64,000 nt of DNA from Neptunomonas sp. (GTDB lineage: Bacteria > Pseudomonadota > Gammaproteobacteria > Pseudomonadales > Balneatricaceae), in contig NZ_JADGEV010000005.1 in the NCBI RefSeq assembly GCF_016744175.1, positions 18,240-82,239 of the forward strand, read 5' to 3'. The translations under genes and the position numbers were made by a program. Below are positions 8,598 to 16,534 of this stretch, piece after piece. The notes below the pieces were generated by a model that saw only the letters and a list, made by a program, of their open reading frames with translations, ran no database searches and was not told the DNA's origin. Within the stretch, counting starts at the first letter, position 1; every line of letters starts with the position of its first letter.

Positions 8598-9145
8598 TGC
8601 GTAATGGAATTGCAGTTTCTGCACTGAGTGAATTTGTTAACGAAATTAAAAATGACCCTCGTGAAGCAATTGCCAAATACGGTGTTGAGCTGAATTGGCA
8701 AAGTGGTACTCGCTCAAGAGTTACCGCCTTACCTATGAGTGTTGGTCCACATACCGTGAGCCGTGATTTCACGTGGGAGATTGATGAGCCTAGGCAGTTA
8801 CTAGGCTGCAATCATGCGCCCAACCCACAGGAGTATCTGTTGTCTGGTGTTGGTGCCTGCATTTTAGTTGGCTTTGCGGTTGGGGCCTCTGTGATGGAGA
8901 TTCAACTAGAGAGCCTCAAGGTCACTGTTCGCGGGCAGCTTGATTTAGCTGGCTTTTTGGATATCAATCCTGAATCACCAGTGCCATTCACTGAGCTGAA
9001 TTATTGCATCGAAGTGTCTGGTGATGGCACGCCAGAGCAATTTGAAAAACTGCGTCAAACCGCGCTACAGCAAAGTCCAAATGCAATGACCATTATGAAA
9101 GGAGCAGCTGTTGATGGTGAATTAATCATCAATAGACACGTGTAG
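8597..9145 (+). CDS. OsmC-family protein lacking the second active-site cysteine
   Basis: This 182-residue protein has OsmC/Ohr family features: NPQEYLLSGVGACILVG carries the first reactive Cys after the NPxE(Y/L)LL motif. At the usual second-Cys position (HCPV in peroxidases) the sequence reads QQSPNAMTIM, so Ser replaces Cys. It is therefore unlikely to be a classical thiol peroxidase; a thiol- or persulfide-handling role is possible. The ATG overlaps the previous gene's stop codon by one base (TAATG), indicating translational coupling to the PLP enzyme. Confidence 0.85.
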   Translation: MRNGIAVSALSEFVNEIKNDPREAIAKYGVELNWQSGTRSRVTALPMSVGPHTVSRDFTWEIDEPRQLLGCNHAPNPQEYLLSGVGACILVGFAVGASVMEIQLESLKVTVRGQLDLAGFLDINPESPVPFTELNYCIEVSGDGTPEQFEKLRQTALQQSPNAMTIMKGAAVDGELIINRHV

Positions 9146-9224
9146 TAGGAGCAGGAGGCACAGGGATGTGTATTAGCACAATGTAAAAATCATCTATCAA
9201 TAATAAATATAAAAGGCAGTAGAA

Positions 9225-10040
9225 ATGAAAAAAATAAATAGAGTCTCGGCTTTTCTTACGATGATGGCCGTCAGTACGGTTGCGTTCTCTGGTTCATCAG
9301 AACTATGGAAGGAATCAACGCTTAATAAAGTGATAGAGGCCGATGAATTAAGAGTGTGTTTTGAAGCGGGCTATATGCCGTTCGAAATGAAAGCAAAAAA
9401 TGGCAGCTACATAGGTTTTGATATTGATATGGCAAAGTTACTGGCTAAATCAATAGGTGTTAAACATACGCCGGTGAATACTGCTTGGGATGGGATTATT
9501 CCCGCATTGCTAACAAATAAATGCGACATTCTTATTGGTGGAATGACGATCACTTCGCAACGTAACCTCAAGGTTAATTTTTCAGATCCGTACATTGTCG
9601 TAGGACAATCCCTTCTTATTAAGCCCTCTCTTGCCGCAGAGATAAAAAGCTATAAAGACTTAAATAACCCTAAATATACCATTGCTGCAAAGCTAGGAAC
9701 CACGGGTGAGATTGCGGCTAAAAAGCTTATCCCTAAAGCTAATATTCGTTTGTTTGAATCAGAGGCCGAAGGTGCTCTTGAAGTGGCTAACGGTAATGCC
9801 GATGCCTTAGTTTATGATTTGGCGTCTAACGCAATTTTCTCAGCTCAAAATAAAGCGCGTGTAACACATATTGACGAGGCATTTACGTATGAGCCATTGG
9901 GTTGGGCTATTCGTAAAGGCGATCCTGACTTCACCAGCTACCTGAATACATTTTTACGCCAAGTCAAAGGCGACGGTACTTACGATCGTATTTATAACAA
10001 GTGGTTCAACAGTGACTCCTGGTTAAAGCACGTTCAGTAA
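9225..10040 (+). CDS. Amino-acid ABC transporter substrate-binding protein
   Basis: A 271-residue periplasmic binding protein of family 3 (polar amino acid type). An N-terminal signal peptide (KKINRVSAFLTMMAVSTVAFSG) is followed by the family opening LRVCFEAGYMPFEMK and the signature GFDIDMAKLLAKSIG. NFSDPYIVVGQSLLI and LGTTGEIAAKK are also typical. AAAAGG lies just upstream of the ATG. It is followed by its permease and ATPase genes, so the three form a complete importer. The ligand cannot be read from sequence; operon context with a Cys/Met PLP enzyme suggests a sulfur-containing or related amino acid. Confidence 0.92.
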   Translation: MKKINRVSAFLTMMAVSTVAFSGSSELWKESTLNKVIEADELRVCFEAGYMPFEMKAKNGSYIGFDIDMAKLLAKSIGVKHTPVNTAWDGIIPALLTNKCDILIGGMTITSQRNLKVNFSDPYIVVGQSLLIKPSLAAEIKSYKDLNNPKYTIAAKLGTTGEIAAKKLIPKANIRLFESEAEGALEVANGNADALVYDLASNAIFSAQNKARVTHIDEAFTYEPLGWAIRKGDPDFTSYLNTFLRQVKGDGTYDRIYNKWFNSDSWLKHVQ

Positions 10041-10075
10041 TTACACAGTAACTAATTGACAGGGGTTGAGTGAAG

Positions 10076-11029
10076 ATGGAAAAAACACCAAACAAACTAT
10101 TATGGCATGGTGTGCTGTTAGCTATATTGCTGAGTGTTGGCTATTCGGTTTTGTTGGCTAGCCAGAGTATTCAATATACCTGGCGTTGGGAGCGTGTTGT
10201 TCCTTATCTGATTAATACAGAACCTATGCCGGTTACGTCACCTTTTGATGGGGTGGCTAGCATCAGCACAGATGGTTTGTCTGTATCGATTGAATCAGAT
10301 AACAGTGCAGAACCTGTGCAGGTGTTTAACGAGTTCTCACAGATAGTGGTTGGGGATGGTGATCTGATATTTGAGGGGGATGTTGTTGCCACCACTAATG
10401 ATTGGCGCTTAGGCCCCATTATGAATGGTTTGGTGATGACCTTAAAAATCTCCATCGTCTCGCTCATCTTCGCTGTCATTATTGGGTTGTTTGTAGGCTT
10501 GGCGAGAGTCTCATCCAACCCGGCGCTTAAGTATCTCTCGCTTATTTATGTGGAGATCGTACGTGGAACACCTTTGCTGGTGCAGATCTTCATCTTCTAT
10601 TTTTTCATTGGAACGGTATTGGGGCTTGATAGATTTACCGCAGGTGCTGCTGCGTTATCTATTTTTGCCGCAGCCTATGTAGCAGAGATTATCCGCTCAG
10701 GAATTCAATCAATACCTGCTGGCCAAATGGAAGCGGCTCGAAGCTTAGGTATGAATTATGCCCAAGCGATGATTTATATCGTTCTACCTCAGGCGTTTAA
10801 ACGCACTTTGCCGCCTATGGCTGGGCAGTTTATCAACCTAATTAAGGACTCATCCTTAGTGTCAGTTATCTCGATTACCGACTTAACAAAAGCCGGTCGT
10901 GAGGTTGTTAGTGGCACGTTTGCACCCTTTGAAGTGTGGTTTACGGTAGCGTTGCTTTATCTCGTGTTGACCGGAAGCTTGTCATGGATGGTGAAACTAT
11001 TAGAGAAGAGGTTAGCTAACAGTGATTAA
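10076..11029 (+). CDS. Amino-acid ABC transporter permease with extra periplasmic segment
   Basis: HisM/GlnP-type permease. The C-terminal 210 residues form the usual domain: [14 protein letters not shown], then [17 protein letters not shown] and the EAA loop [24 protein letters not shown]. Family members are usually 215-250 residues; this one has about 100 extra at the N-terminus, made of one membrane helix and a beta-rich stretch (about residues 45-110) predicted to be periplasmic. A GTG at 10070 is in frame, but ATG 10076 is well placed after AGGGG. It belongs to the binding protein-permease-ATPase operon. Confidence 0.9.
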   Translation: MEKTPNKLLWHGVLLAILLSVGYSVLLASQSIQYTWRWERVVPYLINTEPMPVTSPFDGVASISTDGLSVSIESDNSAEPVQVFNEFSQIVVGDGDLIFEGDVVATTNDWRLGPIMNGLVMTLKISIVSLIFAVIIGLFVGLARVSSNPALKYLSLIYVEIVRGTPLLVQIFIFYFFIGTVLGLDRFTAGAAALSIFAAAYVAEIIRSGIQSIPAGQMEAARSLGMNYAQAMIYIVLPQAFKRTLPPMAGQFINLIKDSSLVSVISITDLTKAGREVVSGTFAPFEVWFTVALLYLVLTGSLSWMVKLLEKRLANSD

Positions 11030-11774
11030 AGAATATACAGGCGACGACATGATCGTAGCCACCGGCATTGATAAGTTTTATCCCAATGGTTGCCATGCTT
11101 TGAAAAAGGTTTCGGCAACGGTTCACCGAGGTGAAGTATTGGTTGTCATTGGGCCGTCTGGATCAGGAAAATCAACATTCTTACGTACGTTGAATCAACT
11201 GGAAACTATTAGCAGCGGCTCTATTAGTATTGATGCGACAGATATGTACGCCACAGATACTGATATTAATAAATTGCGTGAAGAAGTCGGCATGGTGTTT
11301 CAGGGCTTTAACCTTTTTCCACATATGAGTGTGCTGGAAAATGTGATGCTAGCGCCATTGAAAGTGTCGAAAAGAAATCGTCGCGAAGTGGAGGAGCATG
11401 CTCGCGCGTTGTTATGCAAAGTGGGTTTGGAATCTCGGATGACAAACTACCCATCGCAACTATCGGGTGGGCAGATGCAGCGTGTTGCTATTGCACGCGC
11501 TTTGGCCATGAAGCCCAATATCATGTTGTTCGATGAACCAACCTCTGCCCTGGATCCTGAAATGGTGGGTGAAGTTCTGGATGTTATGAAAAGCTTAGCC
11601 AAAGAAGGTATGACCATGGTTGTAGTGACCCACGAAATGGGTTTTGCCAGAGAAGTGGCTGACCGAGTGTTGTTCATGGAGGAGGGTGAGTTGCTGGTGG
11701 ATGATACTCCTACCTTGTTTTTTGATAACCCCGAACATCCGCGTTTGGCGAAGTTTCTGTCACAGGTGCTGTAA
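11022..11774 (+). CDS. Amino-acid ABC transporter ATP-binding protein
   Basis: This GlnQ-type ATPase powers the importer encoded just upstream. It has Walker [10 protein letters not shown], the Q-loop in [14 protein letters not shown], signature [16 protein letters not shown], Walker [15 protein letters not shown] and the switch His in [10 protein letters not shown]. The GTG start at 11022 overlaps the permease gene by 8 bases and is preceded by AGAGG; ATG 11049 is a credible alternative that gives a 241-residue protein. The aceE promoter begins within 10 bases of its stop codon. Confidence 0.93.
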   Translation: MIKEYTGDDMIVATGIDKFYPNGCHALKKVSATVHRGEVLVVIGPSGSGKSTFLRTLNQLETISSGSISIDATDMYATDTDINKLREEVGMVFQGFNLFPHMSVLENVMLAPLKVSKRNRREVEEHARALLCKVGLESRMTNYPSQLSGGQMQRVAIARALAMKPNIMLFDEPTSALDPEMVGEVLDVMKSLAKEGMTMVVVTHEMGFAREVADRVLFMEEGELLVDDTPTLFFDNPEHPRLAKFLSQVL

Positions 11775-11782
11775 GAGTACGT

Positions 11783-11810
11783 TTGACATTGATTTTGTTG
11801 TTTTTAAAAT
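11783..11810 (+). promoter_or_regulatory. Sigma-70 promoter for aceEF
   Basis: A perfect -35 TTGACA (11783-11788) is followed after 16 bp by TAAAAT (11805-11810), a 5/6 match to the -10 consensus. Transcription would start near 11817, leaving a leader of about 250 nt before aceE. Confidence 0.6.
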
Positions 11811-11841
11811 TTGTGAGATTTTTGTGCTAATTCTTCTTCAT

Positions 11842-11870
11842 AAATTGGTGTGTATCACCATGAAATTGGT
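11842..11870. promoter_or_regulatory. AAATTGGT direct repeats and palindrome in the aceEF leader
   Basis: Two copies of AAATTGGT (11842-11849 and 11863-11870) are 21 bp apart, two helical turns. The first overlaps the inverted repeat TGGTG-TGTAT-CACCA. E. coli PdhR boxes have ATTGGT/ACCAAT halves and lie just downstream of the start site, so a GntR-type repressor site is a reasonable guess. Confidence 0.45.
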
Positions 11871-12013
11871 TTTTTGTAGATAACTTCGCAATTTAAAGCT
11901 AACACGCAAATGCTAAATTAATTTAAGAATCGGCGATGATAATTACCCATTTCTCCCGATGAATGTCAGTTCACAAGGCTGGTTGCTTTTGTCCTTAAAA
12001 GGGGCGTCATTAA

Positions 12014-12032
12014 GGGACTCTATTCGAGTCCC
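12014..12032 (+). promoter_or_regulatory. Leader hairpin upstream of aceE
   Basis: A perfect 7-bp stem (GGGACTC / GAGTCCC) with loop TATTC lies 39 bases before the preferred aceE ATG. No T-tract follows, so it is more likely a leader structure than a terminator. Confidence 0.45.
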
Positions 12033-12071
12033 ATTATTACTCTGTCGTTTATGTCCTTTGGGAAAAATAAT

Positions 12072-14747
12072 ATGAATACAATTAATCCTATAACTGAGTC
12101 ATTTAGTAATGATGAAATGACTCAAGAGAATAAAGAGTGGATTGAGGCTCTAAATGATATTTTGAGCGCCCAGGGAGAGAACCGTGGTCGCGATATTTTG
12201 CGCCTATTACAAAATTATATGTTGAGTAAAAATATTAACTTAACAGAAGCAACGCTCAATACTCCTTATCGAAATAGTATCTCTACAAATGATCAACCAG
12301 CGTACCCCGGTAATCCTGAATTAGAGCAGCAGTTAGAAAATATTATCCGCTGGAATGCGGCTGCCATGGTCCTTAAAGCAAATGACCAAGGTACTGGGGT
12401 TGGAGGGCATATTGCGACATACCAATCTGCCGCGACCATGCTAGAAGTCGGCTTTAATCACTTTTTCAAAAACAAAACAGACCAATACGGCGGAGATCAG
12501 CTGTTAGTTCAAGCGCACGCTGCTCCGGGTTTATATGCCAGGGCTTATCTGGAAGGCCGCTTGTCTGAGCAGCAAATGCAGAATTTTCGCCGAGAATTAC
12601 AAGACGGTGGTGGGTTAAGTTCGTATCCACACCCAAGGCGTATGCCAGACTTTTGGCAAGGGCCTACCGCATCAATGGGTTTATCAACGCCTTCGGCGAT
12701 TTATCAAGCTAGATTCATGAAGTATTTAGAAAATCGTGGTTTGAAAAATCAAGATGGCGGGAAAATTTGGTGCTTTATTGGCGATGGTGAGTCGGATGAG
12801 CCAGAAGTGCTTGGCACCATCAATATGGCGACACGCGATAACCTTGATAACTTGGTTATGGTGGTTAACTGTAACTTGCAGCGTCTTGATGGACCTGTAC
12901 GGGGTAATGGGAAAATTATCCAAGAGTTAGAGCGTAATTATCGCGGTGCTGGTTGGAACGTTATCAAGGTAATTTGGGGGAGCGAATGGGATGAACTCTT
13001 TTCACGCGACCACGATGGCATTTTACAAGCGCGTATGGATCGCGCCGTAGATGGTGATTATCAATTTTATACTGTCTCAGATGGTCCAACGGTTCGTGAT
13101 CACTGGACAGAAGGTGATCCAAAGCTTGATGCGCTAATGAAAACACTCAGCAATGAGCAAATTCGTTGTATTAAACGCGGTGGTCAGGATCGCCGCAAGA
13201 TCTTCGGTGCGTTTGATTTAGCATTGCGCAGTGATGGTAAGCCGACTGTCATCTTAATGAAAACGGTTAAAGGTGATGGTATGGGGGCGTCTGCAGAAGG
13301 GCAGAACACTTCACATCAGAAGAAACAGTTTACGGTGGCAGAACGAGTGGATATTGGGCGTCGCTTCGAGATCCCATTAGATGATGATGCATTGGCTGCT
13401 GCACAACTGTATAAACCAGCTGAAGATAGTGCCGTTATGCAGTATATGCATGAAAAGCGCCAAAATTTAGGTGGTTACTTACCTTCGAGAAAAGTTGATT
13501 TCAAACCTGTTGTTGCGCCTGAACTGAGCTTGTTTAAAGAAGCACTAGAAGGCACAAAGCGTGACCAATCTACAACGATGTCGTTTGTTAAAATGTTGTC
13601 ACGCATGCTTAAAGATAAAACATTAGGTAAATATATTGTTCCTATTGTGCCTGATGAAGCGCGTACTTTTGGTATGGAGTCTTTGTTTAATCAGTTTGGT
13701 ATCTATTCCTGTGAGGGACAAAAATACAAGCCGGTCGATTCCAGCAGCTTGCTGCCGTATAAAGAAGCAAAAGATGGTCAGCTGTTGCAGGAAGGTATTT
13801 GTGAAACCGGTGCAATGGCTTCTTTCTTGGCAGCAGGTACCGCGTATGCAAATTATGGTGTGCCGACTATTCCGTTCTATATTTTCTATTCTATCTTCGG
13901 CTTTCAGCGCGTTGGTGACATGATTTGGGCATGTGCAGACAGTTTAGCAAAAGGCTTTTTGCTAGGGGGGACTGCTGGGCGTACGACTTTGAATGGTGAA
14001 GGTTTGCAGCATCAAGATGGTCACTCTCATGCTGTAGCAGCGACTGTCCCTAATATGTACAGCTACGACCCCTCTTTTGCATATGAGCTGGCTGTTATTG
14101 TGCGAGATGGTATCAAGCGTATGTATGAGCAGGGAGAGAATATTTTCTACTACCTGACTTTATATAACGAAAACTACTCGATGCCAGCGATGCCTGACAA
14201 TGTTGAAGATGGAATTTTGCAGGGGATGTACCGCTTTAAAGAAGATACTAGCGATGGCCATAAAGTACATCTAATGGGCAGCGGTAGTTTAATGCAGGAA
14301 GTCTTAAAAGCGGCTGATATCTTGGCTGAATACGGCTGTAGTACCGATATTTGGAGTGTGACGAGTTACAACCAACTAACGCGACAAGCGCAATCAATCG
14401 AGCGGCATAACTTGCTTAATCCTGAGAAGCCATCACTGAATTATGTAGAGCAATTGCTTGAGGGGGAGAGTGGCCCGTTTGTCGCTGTGTCTGATTTTAT
14501 GAAATCACTTCCTAACGGTATAGCACGTTGGTTCCCCGGCGGATTAACTGCACTGGGAACTGATGGTTTTGGGTTGAGCGAGAGCCGTCCTACACTCCGT
14601 GATCACTTTGAAGTGGATGCTCGTTATATTGCGTGGGCTGCATTAACTAGCTTATATCGCAAAGGCTCAGTCACTTCCGGTGAACTATTACGTGCACGTG
14701 AAGCGCTGGATATCCCACATGAAAAAGCTGACCCCGCCCTATTTTAA
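12072..14747 (+). CDS. aceE: Pyruvate dehydrogenase E1 component, homodimeric type
   Basis: This enzyme decarboxylates pyruvate with thiamine diphosphate and acetylates the lipoyl groups of E2. It is of the single-chain AceE type of about 890 residues. Visible motifs: HIATYQSAATMLEVGFNHFF, the ThDP/Mg region WCFIGDGESDEPEVLG with VVNCNLQRLDGPVRGNGKI, and the C-terminal half GEGLQHQDGHSHAVAATVPN. ATG 12051 opens the frame but lacks a ribosome site; ATG 12072 follows GGGA by eight bases and is preferred (MNTINPITES). aceF follows after 90 bp. No lpd (E3) gene is adjacent. Confidence 0.97.
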   Translation: MNTINPITESFSNDEMTQENKEWIEALNDILSAQGENRGRDILRLLQNYMLSKNINLTEATLNTPYRNSISTNDQPAYPGNPELEQQLENIIRWNAAAMVLKANDQGTGVGGHIATYQSAATMLEVGFNHFFKNKTDQYGGDQLLVQAHAAPGLYARAYLEGRLSEQQMQNFRRELQDGGGLSSYPHPRRMPDFWQGPTASMGLSTPSAIYQARFMKYLENRGLKNQDGGKIWCFIGDGESDEPEVLGTINMATRDNLDNLVMVVNCNLQRLDGPVRGNGKIIQELERNYRGAGWNVIKVIWGSEWDELFSRDHDGILQARMDRAVDGDYQFYTVSDGPTVRDHWTEGDPKLDALMKTLSNEQIRCIKRGGQDRRKIFGAFDLALRSDGKPTVILMKTVKGDGMGASAEGQNTSHQKKQFTVAERVDIGRRFEIPLDDDALAAAQLYKPAEDSAVMQYMHEKRQNLGGYLPSRKVDFKPVVAPELSLFKEALEGTKRDQSTTMSFVKMLSRMLKDKTLGKYIVPIVPDEARTFGMESLFNQFGIYSCEGQKYKPVDSSSLLPYKEAKDGQLLQEGICETGAMASFLAAGTAYANYGVPTIPFYIFYSIFGFQRVGDMIWACADSLAKGFLLGGTAGRTTLNGEGLQHQDGHSHAVAATVPNMYSYDPSFAYELAVIVRDGIKRMYEQGENIFYYLTLYNENYSMPAMPDNVEDGILQGMYRFKEDTSDGHKVHLMGSGSLMQEVLKAADILAEYGCSTDIWSVTSYNQLTRQAQSIERHNLLNPEKPSLNYVEQLLEGESGPFVAVSDFMKSLPNGIARWFPGGLTALGTDGFGLSESRPTLRDHFEVDARYIAWAALTSLYRKGSVTSGELLRAREALDIPHEKADPALF

Positions 14748-14790
14748 GGGTTGCTTATCTTGTCGATATTTTTATAAACATTCGTAACCA

Positions 14791-14829
14791 CTTTGGGCTT
14801 TTGTAGCCCAGAGTGCCCACTTTTATGGG
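14791..14829 (+). promoter_or_regulatory. Tandem intercistronic hairpins before aceF
   Basis: The first stem (14791-14813) has the core TGGGCT / AGCCCA with flanking pairs. A second pairing, CCCA (14816-14819) with TGGG (14826-14829), would partly hide the aceF Shine-Dalgarno GGGAG (14827-14831). This may tune E1:E2 ratio or mRNA processing. Confidence 0.4.
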
Positions 14830-14837
14830 AGTGATAC

Positions 14838-16469
14838 ATGGCTACGGAAATAGTGTTAATGCCAGATGCTGATGGCAGTGGTGATGTAATAGAATTCTGT
14901 GTTGAAATTGGCGACAAGATAGTTGCTGGTGACTCGATAATTGTTATTGAGTCAGACAAGGCATCCATGGAAGTGCCTTCATCCATAGAGGGAACCGTGG
15001 TTGAGTGGCTGGTTGAGATGGGAGATGGCATTGAAAAAGGCCGCCCGTTAGCTAAGGTCGAAATATCCGAAGACGTTATCGCTGAAGTTGAAACTTTGGT
15101 GGCTGAACAGAGCGCGGATACTGCTTCTCCTCGTGCGGTTTCTGCAGCACCCTCAGCGGCATCGGAAAAGCTGGTTTTGATGCCTGATGCGGGTGGTAAA
15201 GGTGATCTTATAGAGTTTTTTGTACAGCCCGGTGACAGTTTTTTAGAGGGAGATATGCTGCTGTTGGTGGAGTCTGACAAAGCAGCTATGGAAATCCCCG
15301 CACCTTTTTCAGGGAGTGTTATTGAGCTAGTGGCTGAGCTTGGTCAAACCGTCGAGGAAGGGGCTATCTTAATTAAGGCCTTGGGCGCTGTTGAGTCGAA
15401 CTCTGTTGAAGGCACCGCTGCTTTGTCTGTTACTCAGAGCGATAGCAAAACTAGTGAACCCTTGAGTACACCGAAAACACTCGCTTCTTCTTCAACTGTT
15501 GCCGCAGCATCAATCGCTGCAGTCAGTAGCATTTTGAATACATCGTTATCTGCAGTGGGCACTAGCCAAGTTTATGCTGGCCCAGCTACTCGAAAACTTG
15601 CACGAGAGTTAGGCGTTGACTTAGCGAAAGTGAAAGGTGCTGGCAAGCGAGCACGTATCTTAAAAGAAGATGTGAAGCAGTTTGTGAAGCAGCAAATGTC
15701 TACAGCGAATAGCGCTAATGTTGTGGTTCAATCTGGGGTACCCGCTATACCGAGTATAGATTTTAGCAAGTTTGGTGAAATCGATACTCAGAACCTTTCT
15801 GGTATCGCTAAAGCAACATCAGCACATATGACGCGCTGTTGGTTAAATATTCCACATGTGACCTTGTTTGATGAGGTGGATATTACTGATCTAGATGCAT
15901 TTCGTGCAGCGATTAACCCTGAGCTTTATGGATTGTTGAAGAAGCCAACCATACTGCCGTTTATCATCATGATTGTTGCTAAAGCATTGCGTAAACATCC
16001 GCAGTTTAATGCTTCGTTGCATGCAGATGGTGAGCAGATCATCTATAAAGACTATGTGCATATCGGTGTGGCTGTTGATACACCAGCGGGATTAGTTGTT
16101 CCTGTTATCAGAGATGCTGATAAAAAGTCAGTCAGTGAATTAACGCTAGAGATCGCTGAATTAGCGAAAAAAGCGAATGATCGAAAGCTGAAGATTGACG
16201 ATATGCAAGGTGGCTGTTTTACCGTCTCGAGTCTTGGGGCCAGTGGTGGTGTTGGTTTTACCCCCATTATTAATGGGCCAGAAGTGGCTATTTTAGGGGT
16301 GGCAAGGGCTGATATTAAACCCTCTTGGGATGGTGAGGCTTTTATACCGAGAAAACAGCTACCGTTATGCTTGTCTTTTGATCACCGAGTTGTCAATGGA
16401 GCGGATGCAGGGCGCTTTATGGCCATGATTCATCAATGTTTATCAAAGATAGGAAACACCCTCCTGTAG
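14838..16469 (+). CDS. aceF: Dihydrolipoamide acetyltransferase (PDH E2)
   Basis: E2 core of pyruvate dehydrogenase, transferring acetyl from lipoyl to CoA. The 543-residue chain has two lipoyl domains with modified-lysine motifs ESDKASMEVP (about residue 40-50) and ESDKAAMEIP (about 145-155), an Ala/Ser-rich linker, an E3/E1-binding domain (GPATRKLARELGVDLAKVKG, about 250-285) and a catalytic domain ending in LSFDHRVVNGADAGRF with the HxxxD site. Two lipoyl domains is within the normal range (E. coli has three). It is co-oriented with aceE and followed by a strong terminator. Confidence 0.97.
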   Translation: MATEIVLMPDADGSGDVIEFCVEIGDKIVAGDSIIVIESDKASMEVPSSIEGTVVEWLVEMGDGIEKGRPLAKVEISEDVIAEVETLVAEQSADTASPRAVSAAPSAASEKLVLMPDAGGKGDLIEFFVQPGDSFLEGDMLLLVESDKAAMEIPAPFSGSVIELVAELGQTVEEGAILIKALGAVESNSVEGTAALSVTQSDSKTSEPLSTPKTLASSSTVAAASIAAVSSILNTSLSAVGTSQVYAGPATRKLARELGVDLAKVKGAGKRARILKEDVKQFVKQQMSTANSANVVVQSGVPAIPSIDFSKFGEIDTQNLSGIAKATSAHMTRCWLNIPHVTLFDEVDITDLDAFRAAINPELYGLLKKPTILPFIIMIVAKALRKHPQFNASLHADGEQIIYKDYVHIGVAVDTPAGLVVPVIRDADKKSVSELTLEIAELAKKANDRKLKIDDMQGGCFTVSSLGASGGVGFTPIINGPEVAILGVARADIKPSWDGEAFIPRKQLPLCLSFDHRVVNGADAGRFMAMIHQCLSKIGNTLL

Positions 16470-16486
16470 TGAGCGCTTGCTCTTTG

Positions 16487-16516
16487 GAGTGGCCCTTGTT
16501 GGCCACTCTTTTTTTT
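16487..16516 (+). terminator. Rho-independent terminator of aceEF
   Basis: An 8-bp perfect stem (GAGTGGCC / GGCCACTC) is followed by eight T residues. Confidence 0.9.
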
Positions 16517-16534
16517 GCCCACGAAAAGTGCATG

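Noticed and set aside
14744-15280. Minus-strand 178-codon frame rich in Ser/Thr
   Set aside because: It lies opposite the lipoyl-domain repeats of aceF and has no independent support.
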